NCBI RefSeq assembly: GCF_001927245.1
Contig: NZ_MJUX01000003.1
Location: 310,001 to 374,000, forward strand
Length of the DNA stretch: 64,000 nucleotides
Direction: 5' to 3'
Source: Acuticoccus yangtzensis
GTDB taxonomy: Bacteria > Pseudomonadota > Alphaproteobacteria > Rhizobiales > Amorphaceae
Shown here: positions 34,219-51,505 of the stretch, in pieces
How positions within the stretch are numbered: the stretch's first letter is position 1
How the letters are laid out: each line of letters begins with the position of its first letter
Translations under genes and position numbers: made by a program
The notes under the pieces: model-generated
What the model saw: only the letters and a program-made list of their open reading frames with translations
Databases searched by the model: none
What the model was told of the DNA's origin: nothing

Positions 34219-35634
34219 TCAGACGATGACGAAGTCGCTCGCGTGGAGGTGCGGGCTGTTCAGTAGGTTTGCGAAGAGAACGGGGGCCGCGTCGCCGGTG
34301 CCGTCCACGTCGAACCACAGATTGCCGCGGTCCTGCGAGTAGAGGAACGTCGGCGTTTCCTCCGCCGAGGCGCCGCGATGCCCCTCGATGAAGTTGACCC
34401 CCTCCACGAGCAGCGTGACGCCCCCGAAACCGTCCGATTCGATGGCAACCTGGTCCTCGCCGCCGGCGAAGTCCTGGATCGTGTCGGTGCCCAGGGCCGG
34501 CGTGTCGAAGGCGAAGGTGTCGTTGCCGGCGCCGCCGTTCAACACGTCCAGGCCGTCGCCGCCGTCGAGCCAGTCGTCGCCGTCGCCGCCCAGCAGCGTG
34601 TCGTCGTCATTGCCGCCGAGGAGAATGTCGTCGTCGTCGCCGCCGTCGAGCGAGTCGGCCCCGTTGCCGCCATAGAGGGAATCGTTCCCGGCGCCGCCCA
34701 CGATGCTGTCGTCGCCATTGTTGCCGAACAGCTCGTCGTCCCCGTTGTAGCCGTTGATTGTATCCTCGCCGCCGCCGCCGATCATGTTGTTGTCGTCACG
34801 GCTCCCGAAGAGAAAATCGTTCATCTTGGTGCCGGTCACGTCCTCGATCGACTTGTACCTGTCGGACCGTCCGAACCCGTCCGTCCCCCGGCCCTTGAAG
34901 AGGTTGACCGAGACGCCGTTCTGGCCGCCGTACATGAGGTCGAGGGAGTAGTCGGCCCGATCGTCGCCGTTGCCGCCGATCATGACGTCACTGCCGCCGA
35001 GACCGCGAAACGTGTTGTCACCGGCGTCACCGGCCAGAAAATCGCGGAATTGCGTCGCGCGGATGATTTCGACGTTCTGCACATGGTCGGAATAGCCGAA
35101 CCCGTCGTCGACGAAGTAACTGCGCAGGAGCGCGGTGATGCCCTCGTTCCCGCCATAATCTACGTCGCGGTCGTAGCGCGCCTCGTCGATGCCGCTGCCC
35201 CCGTCGATCGTGTCGTAGCCGTCGTAGCCGAAGAAGGCCTCGTAGTCGTCGTTGTCGGGATTGCCGCCGACCAGGATGTCGAGCCAGGAGGTGCCGGCCG
35301 CGCCTTCGATGTCGATCAAGGTGTCGGTGAAGCCGTAGGGGTCGATGACCCAACCGGCGGCGAGGTTCACGTTGGCCCCGTAGATGATGGGCTCGTCGCC
35401 GATCGAATAGTCGATCTGATCATAGTCGGGAAATGACCGGCCGCTGCCGCGCAAGCCGTCGATCGTGTCGGCGCCGAGACCGCCGGATATCGTGTCCTTG
35501 CCCGGGCCGCCGATGATGAGATCGTCACCGGCCTCGCCGAACAGCGTATCGTTGCCGGCGAGGCCGAGGATCACGTCGCCATTGTCGCTTCCGGCGATAT
35601 CGTCGTTGCCCGGAGTTCCTCTGAAATTGGCCAC
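34219..35634 (-). CDS. RTX (hemolysin-type) calcium-binding repeat protein
   Basis: 471 aa from GTG 35634, with GGGAAGA upstream. Many GGxGxDxxx nonapeptides in two blocks, at the N-terminus (GLAGNDTLFGEAGDDLIIGG) and from about residue 240 to 390 (NGDDELFGNNGDDSIVGG and so on), each turn binding Ca2+. No signal peptide; the ~100-residue C-terminal part likely carries the uncleaved type I secretion signal. No enzymatic domain is visible and no type I secretion genes lie beside it. A longer start at 35700 is possible. Confidence 0.88.
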   Translation of the reverse strand: MANFRGTPGNDDIAGSDNGDVILGLAGNDTLFGEAGDDLIIGGPGKDTISGGLGADTIDGLRGSGRSFPDYDQIDYSIGDEPIIYGANVNLAAGWVIDPYGFTDTLIDIEGAAGTSWLDILVGGNPDNDDYEAFFGYDGYDTIDGGSGIDEARYDRDVDYGGNEGITALLRSYFVDDGFGYSDHVQNVEIIRATQFRDFLAGDAGDNTFRGLGGSDVMIGGNGDDRADYSLDLMYGGQNGVSVNLFKGRGTDGFGRSDRYKSIEDVTGTKMNDFLFGSRDDNNMIGGGGEDTINGYNGDDELFGNNGDDSIVGGAGNDSLYGGNGADSLDGGDDDDILLGGNDDDTLLGGDGDDWLDGGDGLDVLNGGAGNDTFAFDTPALGTDTIQDFAGGEDQVAIESDGFGGVTLLVEGVNFIEGHRGASAEETPTFLYSQDRGNLWFDVDGTGDAAPVLFANLLNSPHLHASDFVIV

Positions 35635-35990
35635 TCGAAGTCTTCCCTTTTGATCTTGCAATGAAAATGCAACGGCGACAGGTCGGCCGGCAGGTTGCAA
35701 GCTATCGCATTTGTACGATCTAGCGCTTTAAATCGTTGTAACGACGGGCAAGGCGCCGTTCAACATTGAATAACGTGTTTGTTATTCACTTGCCGAGAAG
35801 CGATCGGCCTTTGGATCAATCCATGAGCGTAGCGCAGAAAGGCGCTGCCTTTTCAGGGATGAGTGGTATCTCTAAGCGGGCCCCGAACGGTCGTCACACT
35901 GCCGAACGACCGATTTGTGGATCGGGAAGGCGCGGTCCCTGTGTTCGCTCTTGCGAAGCCGTCCAACAGCGACTATTGCAGGGCGCAGAT
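35635..35990. other. Intergenic region between RTX gene and tRNA-Trp
   Basis: 356 bases with no supported gene. It should contain the RTX promoter (minus strand) and the tRNA-Trp promoter (plus strand). The part near the RTX start is AT-richer than average. No clear repeat was seen. Confidence 0.5.
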
Positions 35991-36066
<76 letters not shown>

Positions 36067-36374
36067 CGCCCGGTCGCTCGCAGCTCTCCGCGTTTTCGCG
36101 CCCGCCATCTCGCATTCGCTGGACACGATTTGGCGCCGAGCAGCGATCCACACCTTTCAAAGCCGCGCTTAACGCATATGGTGGTGGAGGGGTTGCATCT
36201 TGATCCGGTGATTGTTAGGTACGGCCTCCGCGAGGCGCCGAAGGGGGTCGTGCGCCGCGTTGTTTCGACGATCGGTGTCGGGAAAGCCCTGCGGCGGCGC
36301 TGCGGGGCTTCAGTGCGTCGATTGCGATAAGTGTGTCGTGGCGGTCTAAGGCCGATGCGGCCAGAGGGGTCTGA
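36067..36374. other. Leader region between tRNA-Trp and secE
   Basis: 308 bases. A 66-aa frame at 36130-36330 has no motif and no ribosome site and is not accepted. The region probably carries a secE-nusG promoter and 5' leader, but no strong consensus was recognised. Confidence 0.4.
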
Positions 36375-36560
36375 GTGGCGACGAATCCGATGACGTTCAT
36401 CCAGCAGGTGAGGCAGGAGGCCGCGAAGGTGGTCTGGCCGAGCCGGCGTGAGACCATCATCACCACGGTGATGGTCTTCATTATGTGCGCATTCGCATCG
36501 GTGTTCTTCTTTTTAGTGGACCGGATCCTCGGCTGGGGCATCGGCCAGATCCTCGGTTGA
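36375..36560 (+). CDS. secE: Preprotein translocase subunit SecE
   Basis: 61 aa from GTG 36375 with AGGGG upstream. Short alphaproteobacterial form: the conserved FIQQVRQEAAKVVWPSRRETI amphipathic helix followed by one membrane helix (TTVMVFIMCAFASVFFFLV). Essential clamp of the SecYEG channel in the inner membrane. An internal ATG five codons later is a less likely start. It is upstream of nusG, as usual. Confidence 0.95.
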   Translation: MATNPMTFIQQVRQEAAKVVWPSRRETIITTVMVFIMCAFASVFFFLVDRILGWGIGQILG

Positions 36561-36603
36561 TGCGCCCGGACGGCAGCCCCGACGGATCTGTAAGGCGAGA
36601 TAC

Positions 36604-37140
36604 ATGAACAAGCGTTGGTACATCGTCCACGCCTACACCAACTTCGAGAACAAGGTCCGCGAGGCGATTCTCGCGGAGGCCGAACTGCGTGGGCTGACGG
36701 ACTATTTCGACGATGTCCTGGTGCCCAAGGAGAAGGTGACCGAGGTCAAGCGCGGCCGCCGGGTCGAGACCGAGCGGGTGACCTTCCCCGGCTACGTTCT
36801 CGTCAAGTGCGCGCTGACGGACCAGGTGTTCCACCTGATCAAGAACACCCCGAAGGTGACGGGGTTCCTGGGCGCGACGCAGCGGCCGCAGCCGATCCCC
36901 GACCGCGAGGCCGAGCGGATCCTGCACCAGGTGACCGAGGAGGTGGAGCGTCCGCGTCCGAAGATCACCTTCGAGGTGGGCGAGCAGGTGCGCGTGGCCG
37001 ACGGCCCGTTCGCCTCGTTCAACGGCCTGGTCGAAGAGGTCGACGACGAGCGGGCGCGCGTGAAGGTGGCGGTGTCCATCTTCGGCCGGCCGACCAACGT
37101 CGAGCTGGAATATGGCCAGGTGGAGAAGATGGCACAATAA
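36604..37140 (+). CDS. nusG: Transcription termination/antitermination factor NusG
   Basis: 178 aa. NGN domain from KRWYIVHAYTNFENKVREAI to about residue 115, and a C-terminal KOW domain around EQVRVADGPFASFNGLVEEVD. It binds RNA polymerase and links transcription to Rho or to ribosomes. Standard length and position. A 177-base untranslated stretch separates it from rplK and may hold the L11-operon leader. Confidence 0.98.
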   Translation: MNKRWYIVHAYTNFENKVREAILAEAELRGLTDYFDDVLVPKEKVTEVKRGRRVETERVTFPGYVLVKCALTDQVFHLIKNTPKVTGFLGATQRPQPIPDREAERILHQVTEEVERPRPKITFEVGEQVRVADGPFASFNGLVEEVDDERARVKVAVSIFGRPTNVELEYGQVEKMAQ

Positions 37141-37317
37141 GCCATCGTTGCACTGACGGCCCGCACGCTTCGGCGCCGGGCGGGTGATCCGAGAGTTTCC
37201 GTCTTCGGGCGGCGAAATTGCGGCAGGGCAGGGGGACGGCCAATCCCCGCACCCGAACCGCAGACGGGCATGGGGCCCGACCTTTGGCAGGGTGGCGACA
37301 CCCTTTAAGGAGTTCAG

Positions 37318-37749
37318 ATGGCAAAGAAGATTGCCGGTTATATCAAGCTGCAGGTGCCGGCCGGCGCCGCGACCCCGTCGCCGCCGATCGGCCCGGCGCT
37401 GGGTCAGCGCGGCTTGAACATCGTGATGTTCACGAAGGAGTTCAACGCGAAGACGCAGGACATGGAAAAGGGTGCGCCCTGTCCGACCGTCATCACGTAT
37501 TATACGGACAAGTCCTTCACCTTCCAGATCAAGACCCCGCCGGTCTCCTTCTTCCTGAAGAAGGCCACGGGCCTCTCGTCCGGCTCCAAGGCGCCGGGCA
37601 AGGAGAAGGCCGGCACGGTCACCATGGCCCAGTGCCTGGAGATCGCCGAGAAGAAGATGGCCGACCTCAACGCCGACACGGTCGAGCAGGCGGCGAAGAT
37701 GGTCGTGGGTTCCGCGAAGTCGATGGGTCTGGAGGTCGTCGATGCCTAA
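37318..37749 (+). CDS. rplK: 50S ribosomal protein L11
   Basis: 143 aa, preceded by AAGGAG. Typical start [30 protein letters not shown] and end [13 protein letters not shown]. It forms part of the GTPase-associated centre of the large subunit. The 3' end overlaps rplA by eight bases, indicating coupled translation. Confidence 0.98.
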   Translation: MAKKIAGYIKLQVPAGAATPSPPIGPALGQRGLNIVMFTKEFNAKTQDMEKGAPCPTVITYYTDKSFTFQIKTPPVSFFLKKATGLSSGSKAPGKEKAGTVTMAQCLEIAEKKMADLNADTVEQAAKMVVGSAKSMGLEVVDA

Positions 37750-38443
37750 GGTCGCAAAGCGCATGCAGGCGGTCTATGAAGGCCTCGACCGCCGCGCCTC
37801 CTACTCGCTCCAGGACGCCGTGAAGCTCCTGAAGTCGCGGACCAAGGTGAAGTTCGACGAGACCGTCGAAGTCTCCTTCAACCTCGGTGTCGACCCGCGC
37901 CACGCCGACCAGATGGTCCGCGGCGTGTGCCTGCTGCCGCACGGCACCGGCAAGACCGTGAAGGTCGCGGTGTTCGCCCGTGGCGACAAGGCCGAAGAGG
38001 CGAAGGCCGCCGGGGCCGACATCGTCGGTGCCGAGGAGCTGGTCGCCGAGGTCCAGGCCGGCAACATCGACTTCGAGCGTTGCATCGCGACGCCGGACAT
38101 GATGCCGCTGGTCGGCCGTCTCGGTAAGGTGCTCGGCCCGCGCGGCCTGATGCCGAACCCCAAGGTCGGCACCGTGACCCCGGACGTGGCCAAGGCCGTG
38201 CAGGACGCCAAGGGCGGCGCCGTGCAGTTCCGCGTCGAGAAGGCCGGTATCGTCCATGGCGGCGTCGGCAAGCTCTCCTTCGACGAGGACAAGCTGGTCG
38301 AGAACATCCGCGCCTTCTACGACGCGGTGAACAAGGCCAAGCCGACGGGCGCCAAAGGCACCTACATGAAGAAGGCGTCGATGACCTCGACCATGGGCCC
38401 CGGCCTGAAGGTCGAGATCGCCTCCATGGTGGCGGACGCGTAA
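37742..38443 (+). CDS. rplA: 50S ribosomal protein L1
   Basis: 233 aa. Core L1 sequence including [16 protein letters not shown] and [15 protein letters not shown]1 stalk protein and, in many bacteria, autoregulator of the L11 operon. It overlaps rplK. A membrane-protein gene starts five bases after its stop. Confidence 0.98.
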   Translation: MPKVAKRMQAVYEGLDRRASYSLQDAVKLLKSRTKVKFDETVEVSFNLGVDPRHADQMVRGVCLLPHGTGKTVKVAVFARGDKAEEAKAAGADIVGAEELVAEVQAGNIDFERCIATPDMMPLVGRLGKVLGPRGLMPNPKVGTVTPDVAKAVQDAKGGAVQFRVEKAGIVHGGVGKLSFDEDKLVENIRAFYDAVNKAKPTGAKGTYMKKASMTSTMGPGLKVEIASMVADA

Positions 38444-38448
38444 GGCGG

Positions 38449-38820
38449 ATGCGCCTCCCCGGACGCGCTGAGCTTGCCGACGGTCTCGTCGGCGCCGCAC
38501 TGAGCTTCTCGGGAGGAGTCGTCGCCGGGGCCATCGCCTATGTGGTGGCCTTTCGCGGCGCGGATGTCGGCGTCTGGACGCTGGCCCTGGGGTTCGGCGT
38601 CGTCCTCGCCCTGTTCGGGTTCGTGGCGGAATTCGTCCGCTGCTGGATCGCGGGGCCGCGCTTCGGACCGGTCGTCGCCGCCCTCGGCCGTGCCCTCAGA
38701 GGCGACACGGCCGGCGGTCCGGCGGGACCGACTAGCCGCAGCCAGCGCATGATGCTCGCCGCCGCGACCGCCATGGTCGTGGTGATGGCCATCTGGGGGA
38801 TCGGCGCGGTCACGGGCTGA
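38449..38820 (+). CDS. Small three-helix membrane protein between rplA and rplJ
   Basis: 123 aa from ATG 38449 with GGCGG just upstream. Likely membrane helices at about 13-35, 40-66 and 100-122. I do not recognise a family. It sits six bases from rplA, tightly within the ribosomal protein operon and on the same strand, where rplJ normally follows directly. Codon use is GC-rich like its surroundings. It should be co-expressed with L1 and L11. Function unknown. Confidence 0.7.
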   Translation: MRLPGRAELADGLVGAALSFSGGVVAGAIAYVVAFRGADVGVWTLALGFGVVLALFGFVAEFVRCWIAGPRFGPVVAALGRALRGDTAGGPAGPTSRSQRMMLAAATAMVVVMAIWGIGAVTG

Positions 38821-39171
38821 CACGGCGACGCCGCCCGCGCCGGACCAGCGGACGGCCCCACAGGCGGTGCGACCGCCAATGAAATTCGCGGCAGGCTCAG
38901 GCCCGCCGCACAGAGCTTCCCCCGGCTTCGGCCGGGAGAGGGTCGCCCCGGAACCGGCATCCCATCGGGCGTGCCGTAGCCGGGGCAGCCTGTCCGAGAC
39001 TGCAGGAGGGCGGTGTTGCGTATGCCCTTAATGGACCTGCATAGACGGGGGTCGGAACGGTGTAGCCGTTCGCTCTCGGGACGGGTGTGAACCGCCCATC
39101 GGGGTCAAACCTGGTGGGCTCAATGAGCCGGGCGGCGCCGTGAGGCGTTCGTCCATGTCTTGGAGAGAACG
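38821..39171 (+). promoter_or_regulatory. rplJ leader region (probable L10 autoregulatory leader)
   Basis: 351 bases without a gene. It contains a UUCG-capped hairpin CCCGGC-TTCG-GCCGGG (38921-38936), which may end the upstream transcript, and then a structured stretch from about 39020 rich in complementary blocks ending at the rplJ ribosome site GGAGAG. In many bacteria this position holds the leader bound by L10-L12. Assignment is by position; the precise fold was not computed. Confidence 0.5.
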
Positions 39172-39726
39172 GTGGACAGAGCCGAAAAGAAAGAAATGGT
39201 GAGCTTCCTCGAGGAAGTGTTCGCCACTTCGGGCTCCGTGGTCGTGACCCAATATATTGGGTTGACCGTCGCCGAGGTGACCGATCTCCGCGTCCAGATG
39301 AAGAAGTCTGGTGCGAAGTTCAAAGTCATCAAGAACAGACTTGCCAAGATTGCGCTCGAAAATGGCGATCGCGGTGTCGCGTCCGAGATGTTCAAGGGAC
39401 CGGTGGGTATTGCCTACGGTCTCGATCCGGTCGCGGCCCCCAAGGTTCTGACGGAATACGCCAAGAAGAACGACAAGCTCAAAATCATCGGCGGCCTCAT
39501 CGGCTCGTCGGCGATGGACGATAAGGGTGTCGAGGCTCTCGCCAAGATGCCCCCGATCGAAGAGATGCGTTCCAAGCTCATGGGCGTCCTCCTCATGCCG
39601 GGGTCGAACCTGGCCCGCGTGCTCAACCAGCCCGGCGAGAAGTTTGCTCGCCAGCTCAATGCGCCCGCGCAGAACCTCATCGGCGTTTTCGCAGCCTACA
39701 AGGCGAAACTGGAAGCGGCGGCTTAA
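39172..39726 (+). CDS. rplJ: 50S ribosomal protein L10
   Basis: 184 aa from GTG 39172 (MDRAEKKEMV), with GGAG upstream; the frame extends four codons further but this start fits the family. Conserved blocks QYIGLTVAEVTDLR, KFKVIKNRLAKIAL and the C-terminal helix that binds L12 dimers. The next gene is rplL. Confidence 0.97.
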   Translation: MDRAEKKEMVSFLEEVFATSGSVVVTQYIGLTVAEVTDLRVQMKKSGAKFKVIKNRLAKIALENGDRGVASEMFKGPVGIAYGLDPVAAPKVLTEYAKKNDKLKIIGGLIGSSAMDDKGVEALAKMPPIEEMRSKLMGVLLMPGSNLARVLNQPGEKFARQLNAPAQNLIGVFAAYKAKLEAAA

Positions 39727-39777
39727 TCCTCCACGGATCAAGCCCACTGAACCGACAACCTGGAAAGATCAAATCAA

Positions 39778-40167
39778 ATGGCAGATATCGAAGCCCTGTA
39801 CGAGCAGCTGTCGTCCCTGACGGTCCTCGAAGTCTCCGACCTCGTGAAGCGCCTGGAAGACGGCTGGGGCGTTTCCGCCGCCGCCGCCGCTCCGGCGATG
39901 ATGGCGATGCCGGCCGCCGGCGGCGCTGGCGAGGCTGCGGCCCCGGCCGAAGAGAAGACCGAGTTCGACGTCGTCCTGGCCAACGCCGGCGACAAGAAGA
40001 TCAACGTCATTAAGGAAGTCCGTGCGATCACCGGTCTTGGCCTGAAGGAAGCCAAGGACATGGTCGAGGGCGCCCCGAAGACCGTCAAGGAAGGCGCGTC
40101 CAAGGACGAAGCCGAGAAGATCAAGAAGCAGCTCGAAGAGGCTGGCGCGAAGGTCGAGCTTAAGTAA
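39778..40167 (+). CDS. rplL: 50S ribosomal protein L7/L12
   Basis: 129 aa. N-terminal dimerisation helices, an Ala/Gly-rich hinge ([17 protein letters not shown]) and the C-terminal domain [20 protein letters not shown] ... [16 protein letters not shown]. The stalk protein that recruits translation GTPases. Confidence 0.98.
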   Translation: MADIEALYEQLSSLTVLEVSDLVKRLEDGWGVSAAAAAPAMMAMPAAGGAGEAAAPAEEKTEFDVVLANAGDKKINVIKEVRAITGLGLKEAKDMVEGAPKTVKEGASKDEAEKIKKQLEEAGAKVELK

Positions 40168-40283
40168 GCAGACCATCGTGGCCTTCGGGCACACAACGGC
40201 GGGAACGGCGGGTGATGGCCATCACCTCCGCCGTCCTCTCCGGGGACCGCTTAGCCGCTCCCCGGCCCCGCCGGTCGAAACCC

Positions 40284-40312
40284 GCCGGCGCTCGTCCCGA
40301 GCGCCGGCCTTT
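40284..40312 (+). terminator. Hairpin between rplL and rpoB, probable attenuator
   Basis: Perfect 11-bp stem GCCGGCGCTCG / CGAGCGCCGGC with TCC loop, followed only by CTTT. It lies in the 207-base gap before rpoB, where bacteria commonly attenuate so that less polymerase than L12 is made. Confidence 0.55.
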
Positions 40313-40374
40313 CGCGTCCTGGTGGGCAGGGGGCGCGTGACGCGGGATGATCCCGCACCGAGAGGGGGCAAGGT

Positions 40375-44517
<4,143 letters not shown>

Positions 44518-44522
44518 GCGGT

Positions 44523-44559
44523 CCGGCCCGGCCAGCCCCGAACGGGGCGGCCGGGCCGG
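44523..44559 (+). terminator. GC-rich hairpin after rpoB
   Basis: Near-perfect palindrome CCGGCCCGGCC-a-GCCCC around GAAC, paired with GGGGC-GGCCGGGCCGG. No T-run follows, so it may be a processing or pausing site rather than a full terminator. It separates rpoB from the inserted sulfotransferase gene. Confidence 0.55.
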
Positions 44560-44595
44560 TCTCACACCTGCGGATGAAGGAACTCAAGCGGCTGA

Positions 44596-45341
44596 ATGCT
44601 GGTCTCGCACCGTCATAAGTTCATCTACTTCAAGACGCGCAAGACGGGCGGCACCTCGGTGGAGGTGGCGCTCGAACCGTTTGCGCGCCCTGTCGGATGG
44701 ACGGGGACGATCAGCGAGGAGACCGCGGCGGCGGAGACCGAGGCCGGCATCGTCGGCGCGCGAGGCCCCGGCGCTGGCGATTTCGCGTGGCGTAACCATA
44801 TGTCCGCAGAGGACGTCAAGCGCCGCCTGCCGGCCGCCGTCTGGGCGGGCTACAGGAAGTTCGCCGTCATCCGCAATCCGTGGGACAAGGTCGTCTCCTT
44901 CTTCCACTTCGCCCATCCGCGGCTGAAGCGGGCCGATCCGGAGACGGTGATCGCCACCTTCCGCGCCTGGCTGCCGAGCGCCGACAAGATCGGCGAAGAC
45001 CGCGATTGCTACTGGATCGGGTCCGCCCCCGTGGCCGACCGGGTCCTCCGATACGAGACGCTGGAGCGCGACCTCGGCGAGATCCTCGCCGACCTCGCTT
45101 TGCCCCCGGTGGACCTGCCGCGCTACAAGGCCAAGGCGCGCGGTCCGCGGCGGGTCCCGTATCCCGACTATTATACGCCGGCGCTGGTGGACCACGTCGG
45201 CACCCGCTTTGATCGCGAGATCGAGCATTATGGCTGGTCGTTCGGCGGCACCCCCGCCGGCGTCCGTGATCTTGACGGTGGGGCCCTCGCCGCCGTCGCC
45301 TCGAAGTCCGCGCCTCAGCGCGTCACAAAAGGAGAGACGCC

Positions 45342-45345
<4 letters not shown>
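44596..45345 (+). CDS. Sulfotransferase-family protein inserted between rpoB and rpoC
   Basis: 249 aa from ATG 44596. The PAPS-binding motifs are present: 5' phosphosulfate loop [11 protein letters not shown] (13-23) and 3' phosphate motif [13 protein letters not shown] (89-101) with Arg93. This fits membrane-free cytosolic sulfotransferases of the carbohydrate/exopolysaccharide type; the acceptor is unknown. Its GTG-containing end overlaps the rpoC start by four bases, so rpoC translation is probably coupled to it. GC content matches the neighbours, so there is no obvious sign of recent transfer. Confidence 0.85.
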
Positions 45346-49553
<4,208 letters not shown>

Positions 49554-49581
49554 GCCCCGTCGACATCGCCACGAACGACAG

Positions 49582-49614
49582 GTGCCGGGCCGTTGAGCCC
49601 GGCACTTTTTTTTT
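49582..49614 (+). terminator. Strong terminator of the rpoBC operon
   Basis: GTGCCGGGC pairs perfectly with GCCCGGCAC around a CGTTGA loop, followed by nine T residues. Confidence 0.95.
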
Positions 49615-49655
49615 GCCAATGCTCCGCCGGCAGCCCTCCAACCGGTCGAGCCTCC

Positions 49656-50291
49656 GTGGAAGCCTTCATCGAGATCGCGAAGCAAGAGTTCATCGTCCTG
49701 TGGGTGGTGATCGACCCCATCGGCACGCTGCCGGTGTTCGTCGCGGTCACCGCGGGCATGGCGGCCGCGAAGCAGCGCATGGTCGCGGTCAAGGCGATCA
49801 CCATCGCCTTCTGCGTGCTGCTCGGCTTCATCCTCGTCGGCCAGGTGGTGCTCGACGCGCTCGGCATACCGCTCCCGTCCTTCCAGATCGCCGGGGGAAT
49901 CGTCCTCTTCCTGTTCGCGATGTCGATGATCTTCGGGCAGGGAAAACCGGCGGAGGACATGCAGAGCGCCGAGCCGTTGCACATGGCCGTCTTCCCGCTG
50001 GCGATGCCGTCCATCGCCTCGCCGGGCGCGATGCTGACCGTCGTCATCCTCACCGACAACGACCGCTTCTCGCTGGAGCATCAGGCGATCACCGCCGGGC
50101 TGATGGCGGTGGTTCTCCTCATCACCCTGTGCATCATGTTGATGGCCGCGCCGATCATGCGGGTCATCGGCATGACGGGTGCGGCCATCATCAGCCGTGT
50201 CATGGGGCTGATCCTCGCCGCCGTGGCGGTCGATGCGGTTCTCGACGGATTGCAGCAGATCGGGATTCTGGCCGACCTCGTCACCGCATGA
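49656..50291 (+). CDS. MarC family integral membrane protein
   Basis: 211 aa from GTG 49656; upstream extension to 49593 would overlap the terminator and is rejected. Six hydrophobic helices and the MarC signatures DPIGTLPVFVAVT, FQIAGGIVLFLFAMSMI and PLAMPSIASPGAM. Inner-membrane protein of unclear transport function. Ribosome site is weak (CGAGCC). Confidence 0.9.
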   Translation: MEAFIEIAKQEFIVLWVVIDPIGTLPVFVAVTAGMAAAKQRMVAVKAITIAFCVLLGFILVGQVVLDALGIPLPSFQIAGGIVLFLFAMSMIFGQGKPAEDMQSAEPLHMAVFPLAMPSIASPGAMLTVVILTDNDRFSLEHQAITAGLMAVVLLITLCIMLMAAPIMRVIGMTGAAIISRVMGLILAAVAVDAVLDGLQQIGILADLVTA

Positions 50292-50421
50292 GCAGGACGG
50301 TGCGGGCACGGGCATGTCCCTGAGGGCGCGCGGCCGGACATATATATCAGGAAAGTTTGATTTAACTCGCTCCCGCATCGTGGCATGGTCGACGGGCAAT
50401 GGTTGGGAGAGTTGTCCTTAG

Positions 50422-51456
50422 ATGAAGCCGATGAAGGCCCTCTCGATGGCCCTGGCGGCGCCCGCCGTCCTGTCCGCCCAGAAGAATTTCCGTGCCAATC
50501 CCGTGATCGGCTCCGGGTCGATGAACGCCCGCGGCCTGCACCGCTGGCGTGTGCGCCAGACCCACGCCATGAGCGACCGCCGCCGCGATCTTCTCGCCGG
50601 CGCGCTCGACCCTGCCGAGCGCGAAGCGTTCGACCGCGACGGCTATGTGGCGCGCGAAAATGCGCTGCCGGCCGACCTTTTCGCCGCGTTCAAGGCCGAA
50701 CTCGCGACGCACCGCTTCCGTGCCTGGGAAATGCAGCAGGGCGACACGGCAACGCGCCTCATGCCGCTCCCCGTCGCCGGGGACTCGGCGGCGGCGAAGG
50801 TGCGCGCTCACTTGCGCTCGCCCTCCTTCCGCAATCTCACCGGCTACGTGGCCGGGCGCTCCGGCGGCTACAACCCGGTGCTGCAGACCGTGGCGGTGCA
50901 TCCCGACCCGTCCAGGCCTGACCCGCAGGTTACGCTGCACGCCGACACCTTTCACCCGACCGCCAAGTTCTGGCTCTTCCTGGACGATGTCGGCATCGAG
51001 GACGGCCCGTTCGCCTACGTTCCGGGGTCGCATAAGCTGACGCCGGAGCGCCTCGCCTGGGAGCACGAACAGGCGTTGAAGGCGACCGCCGACGGCAACG
51101 CGCACCACGCGTCCGGCTCGTTCCGCATGACGGAGGAGGGGCTTCCCGCGCTCGGCTACGATCGTCCGGTCACGCCGCTGCCGGTGAAGGCCAACACCTT
51201 CATGCTGGCCGATACGTTCGGCTTCCACCGCAGGTCCCCCGCGATGAAGCCGAACGCGCGCGTGGCGGTCCACGGCATGCTGCGCCGCAACCCCTTCATG
51301 CCGTGGAACGGGCTCGACCCGTCCGAAATCCCGGGCGTGGACGGGCGCCTCATCTGGCTGCTCTTCGCCAGCCGTGACGCCAAGGCGCGCATGGGCCGGC
51401 CGGACAAATATCGCAGCGTGGGCGAGAAGCTGGCGGCCGACCTCGCCGTCGGCTGA
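50422..51456 (+). CDS. Phytanoyl-CoA dioxygenase (PhyH) family protein
   Basis: 344 aa. Fe(II)/2-oxoglutarate dioxygenase fold with the facial triad: H173 and D175 in LHADTFHPT and H269 in FGFHRRSP, plus a conserved Arg downstream that would bind 2-oxoglutarate. A PGSHKLTPER block is typical of PhyH. Substrate unknown; the family hydroxylates small metabolites. It is alone, between marC and the convergent rsmA operon. Confidence 0.85.
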   Translation: MKPMKALSMALAAPAVLSAQKNFRANPVIGSGSMNARGLHRWRVRQTHAMSDRRRDLLAGALDPAEREAFDRDGYVARENALPADLFAAFKAELATHRFRAWEMQQGDTATRLMPLPVAGDSAAAKVRAHLRSPSFRNLTGYVAGRSGGYNPVLQTVAVHPDPSRPDPQVTLHADTFHPTAKFWLFLDDVGIEDGPFAYVPGSHKLTPERLAWEHEQALKATADGNAHHASGSFRMTEEGLPALGYDRPVTPLPVKANTFMLADTFGFHRRSPAMKPNARVAVHGMLRRNPFMPWNGLDPSEIPGVDGRLIWLLFASRDAKARMGRPDKYRSVGEKLAADLAVG

Positions 51457-51505
51457 CACGCCGTACCCGCTGCCGCGCAGACTGAATCCGGCGCGGGTCA
51501 GGCGG

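Noticed and set aside
34500-34770. Short tandem repeat array that could suggest CRISPR or a microsatellite
   Set aside because: The repeats are degenerate RTX nonapeptide codons in an open frame, without constant repeats and unique spacers.
36130-36330. 66-aa frame upstream of secE
   Set aside because: No ribosome site, basic low-information translation; more likely leader DNA.
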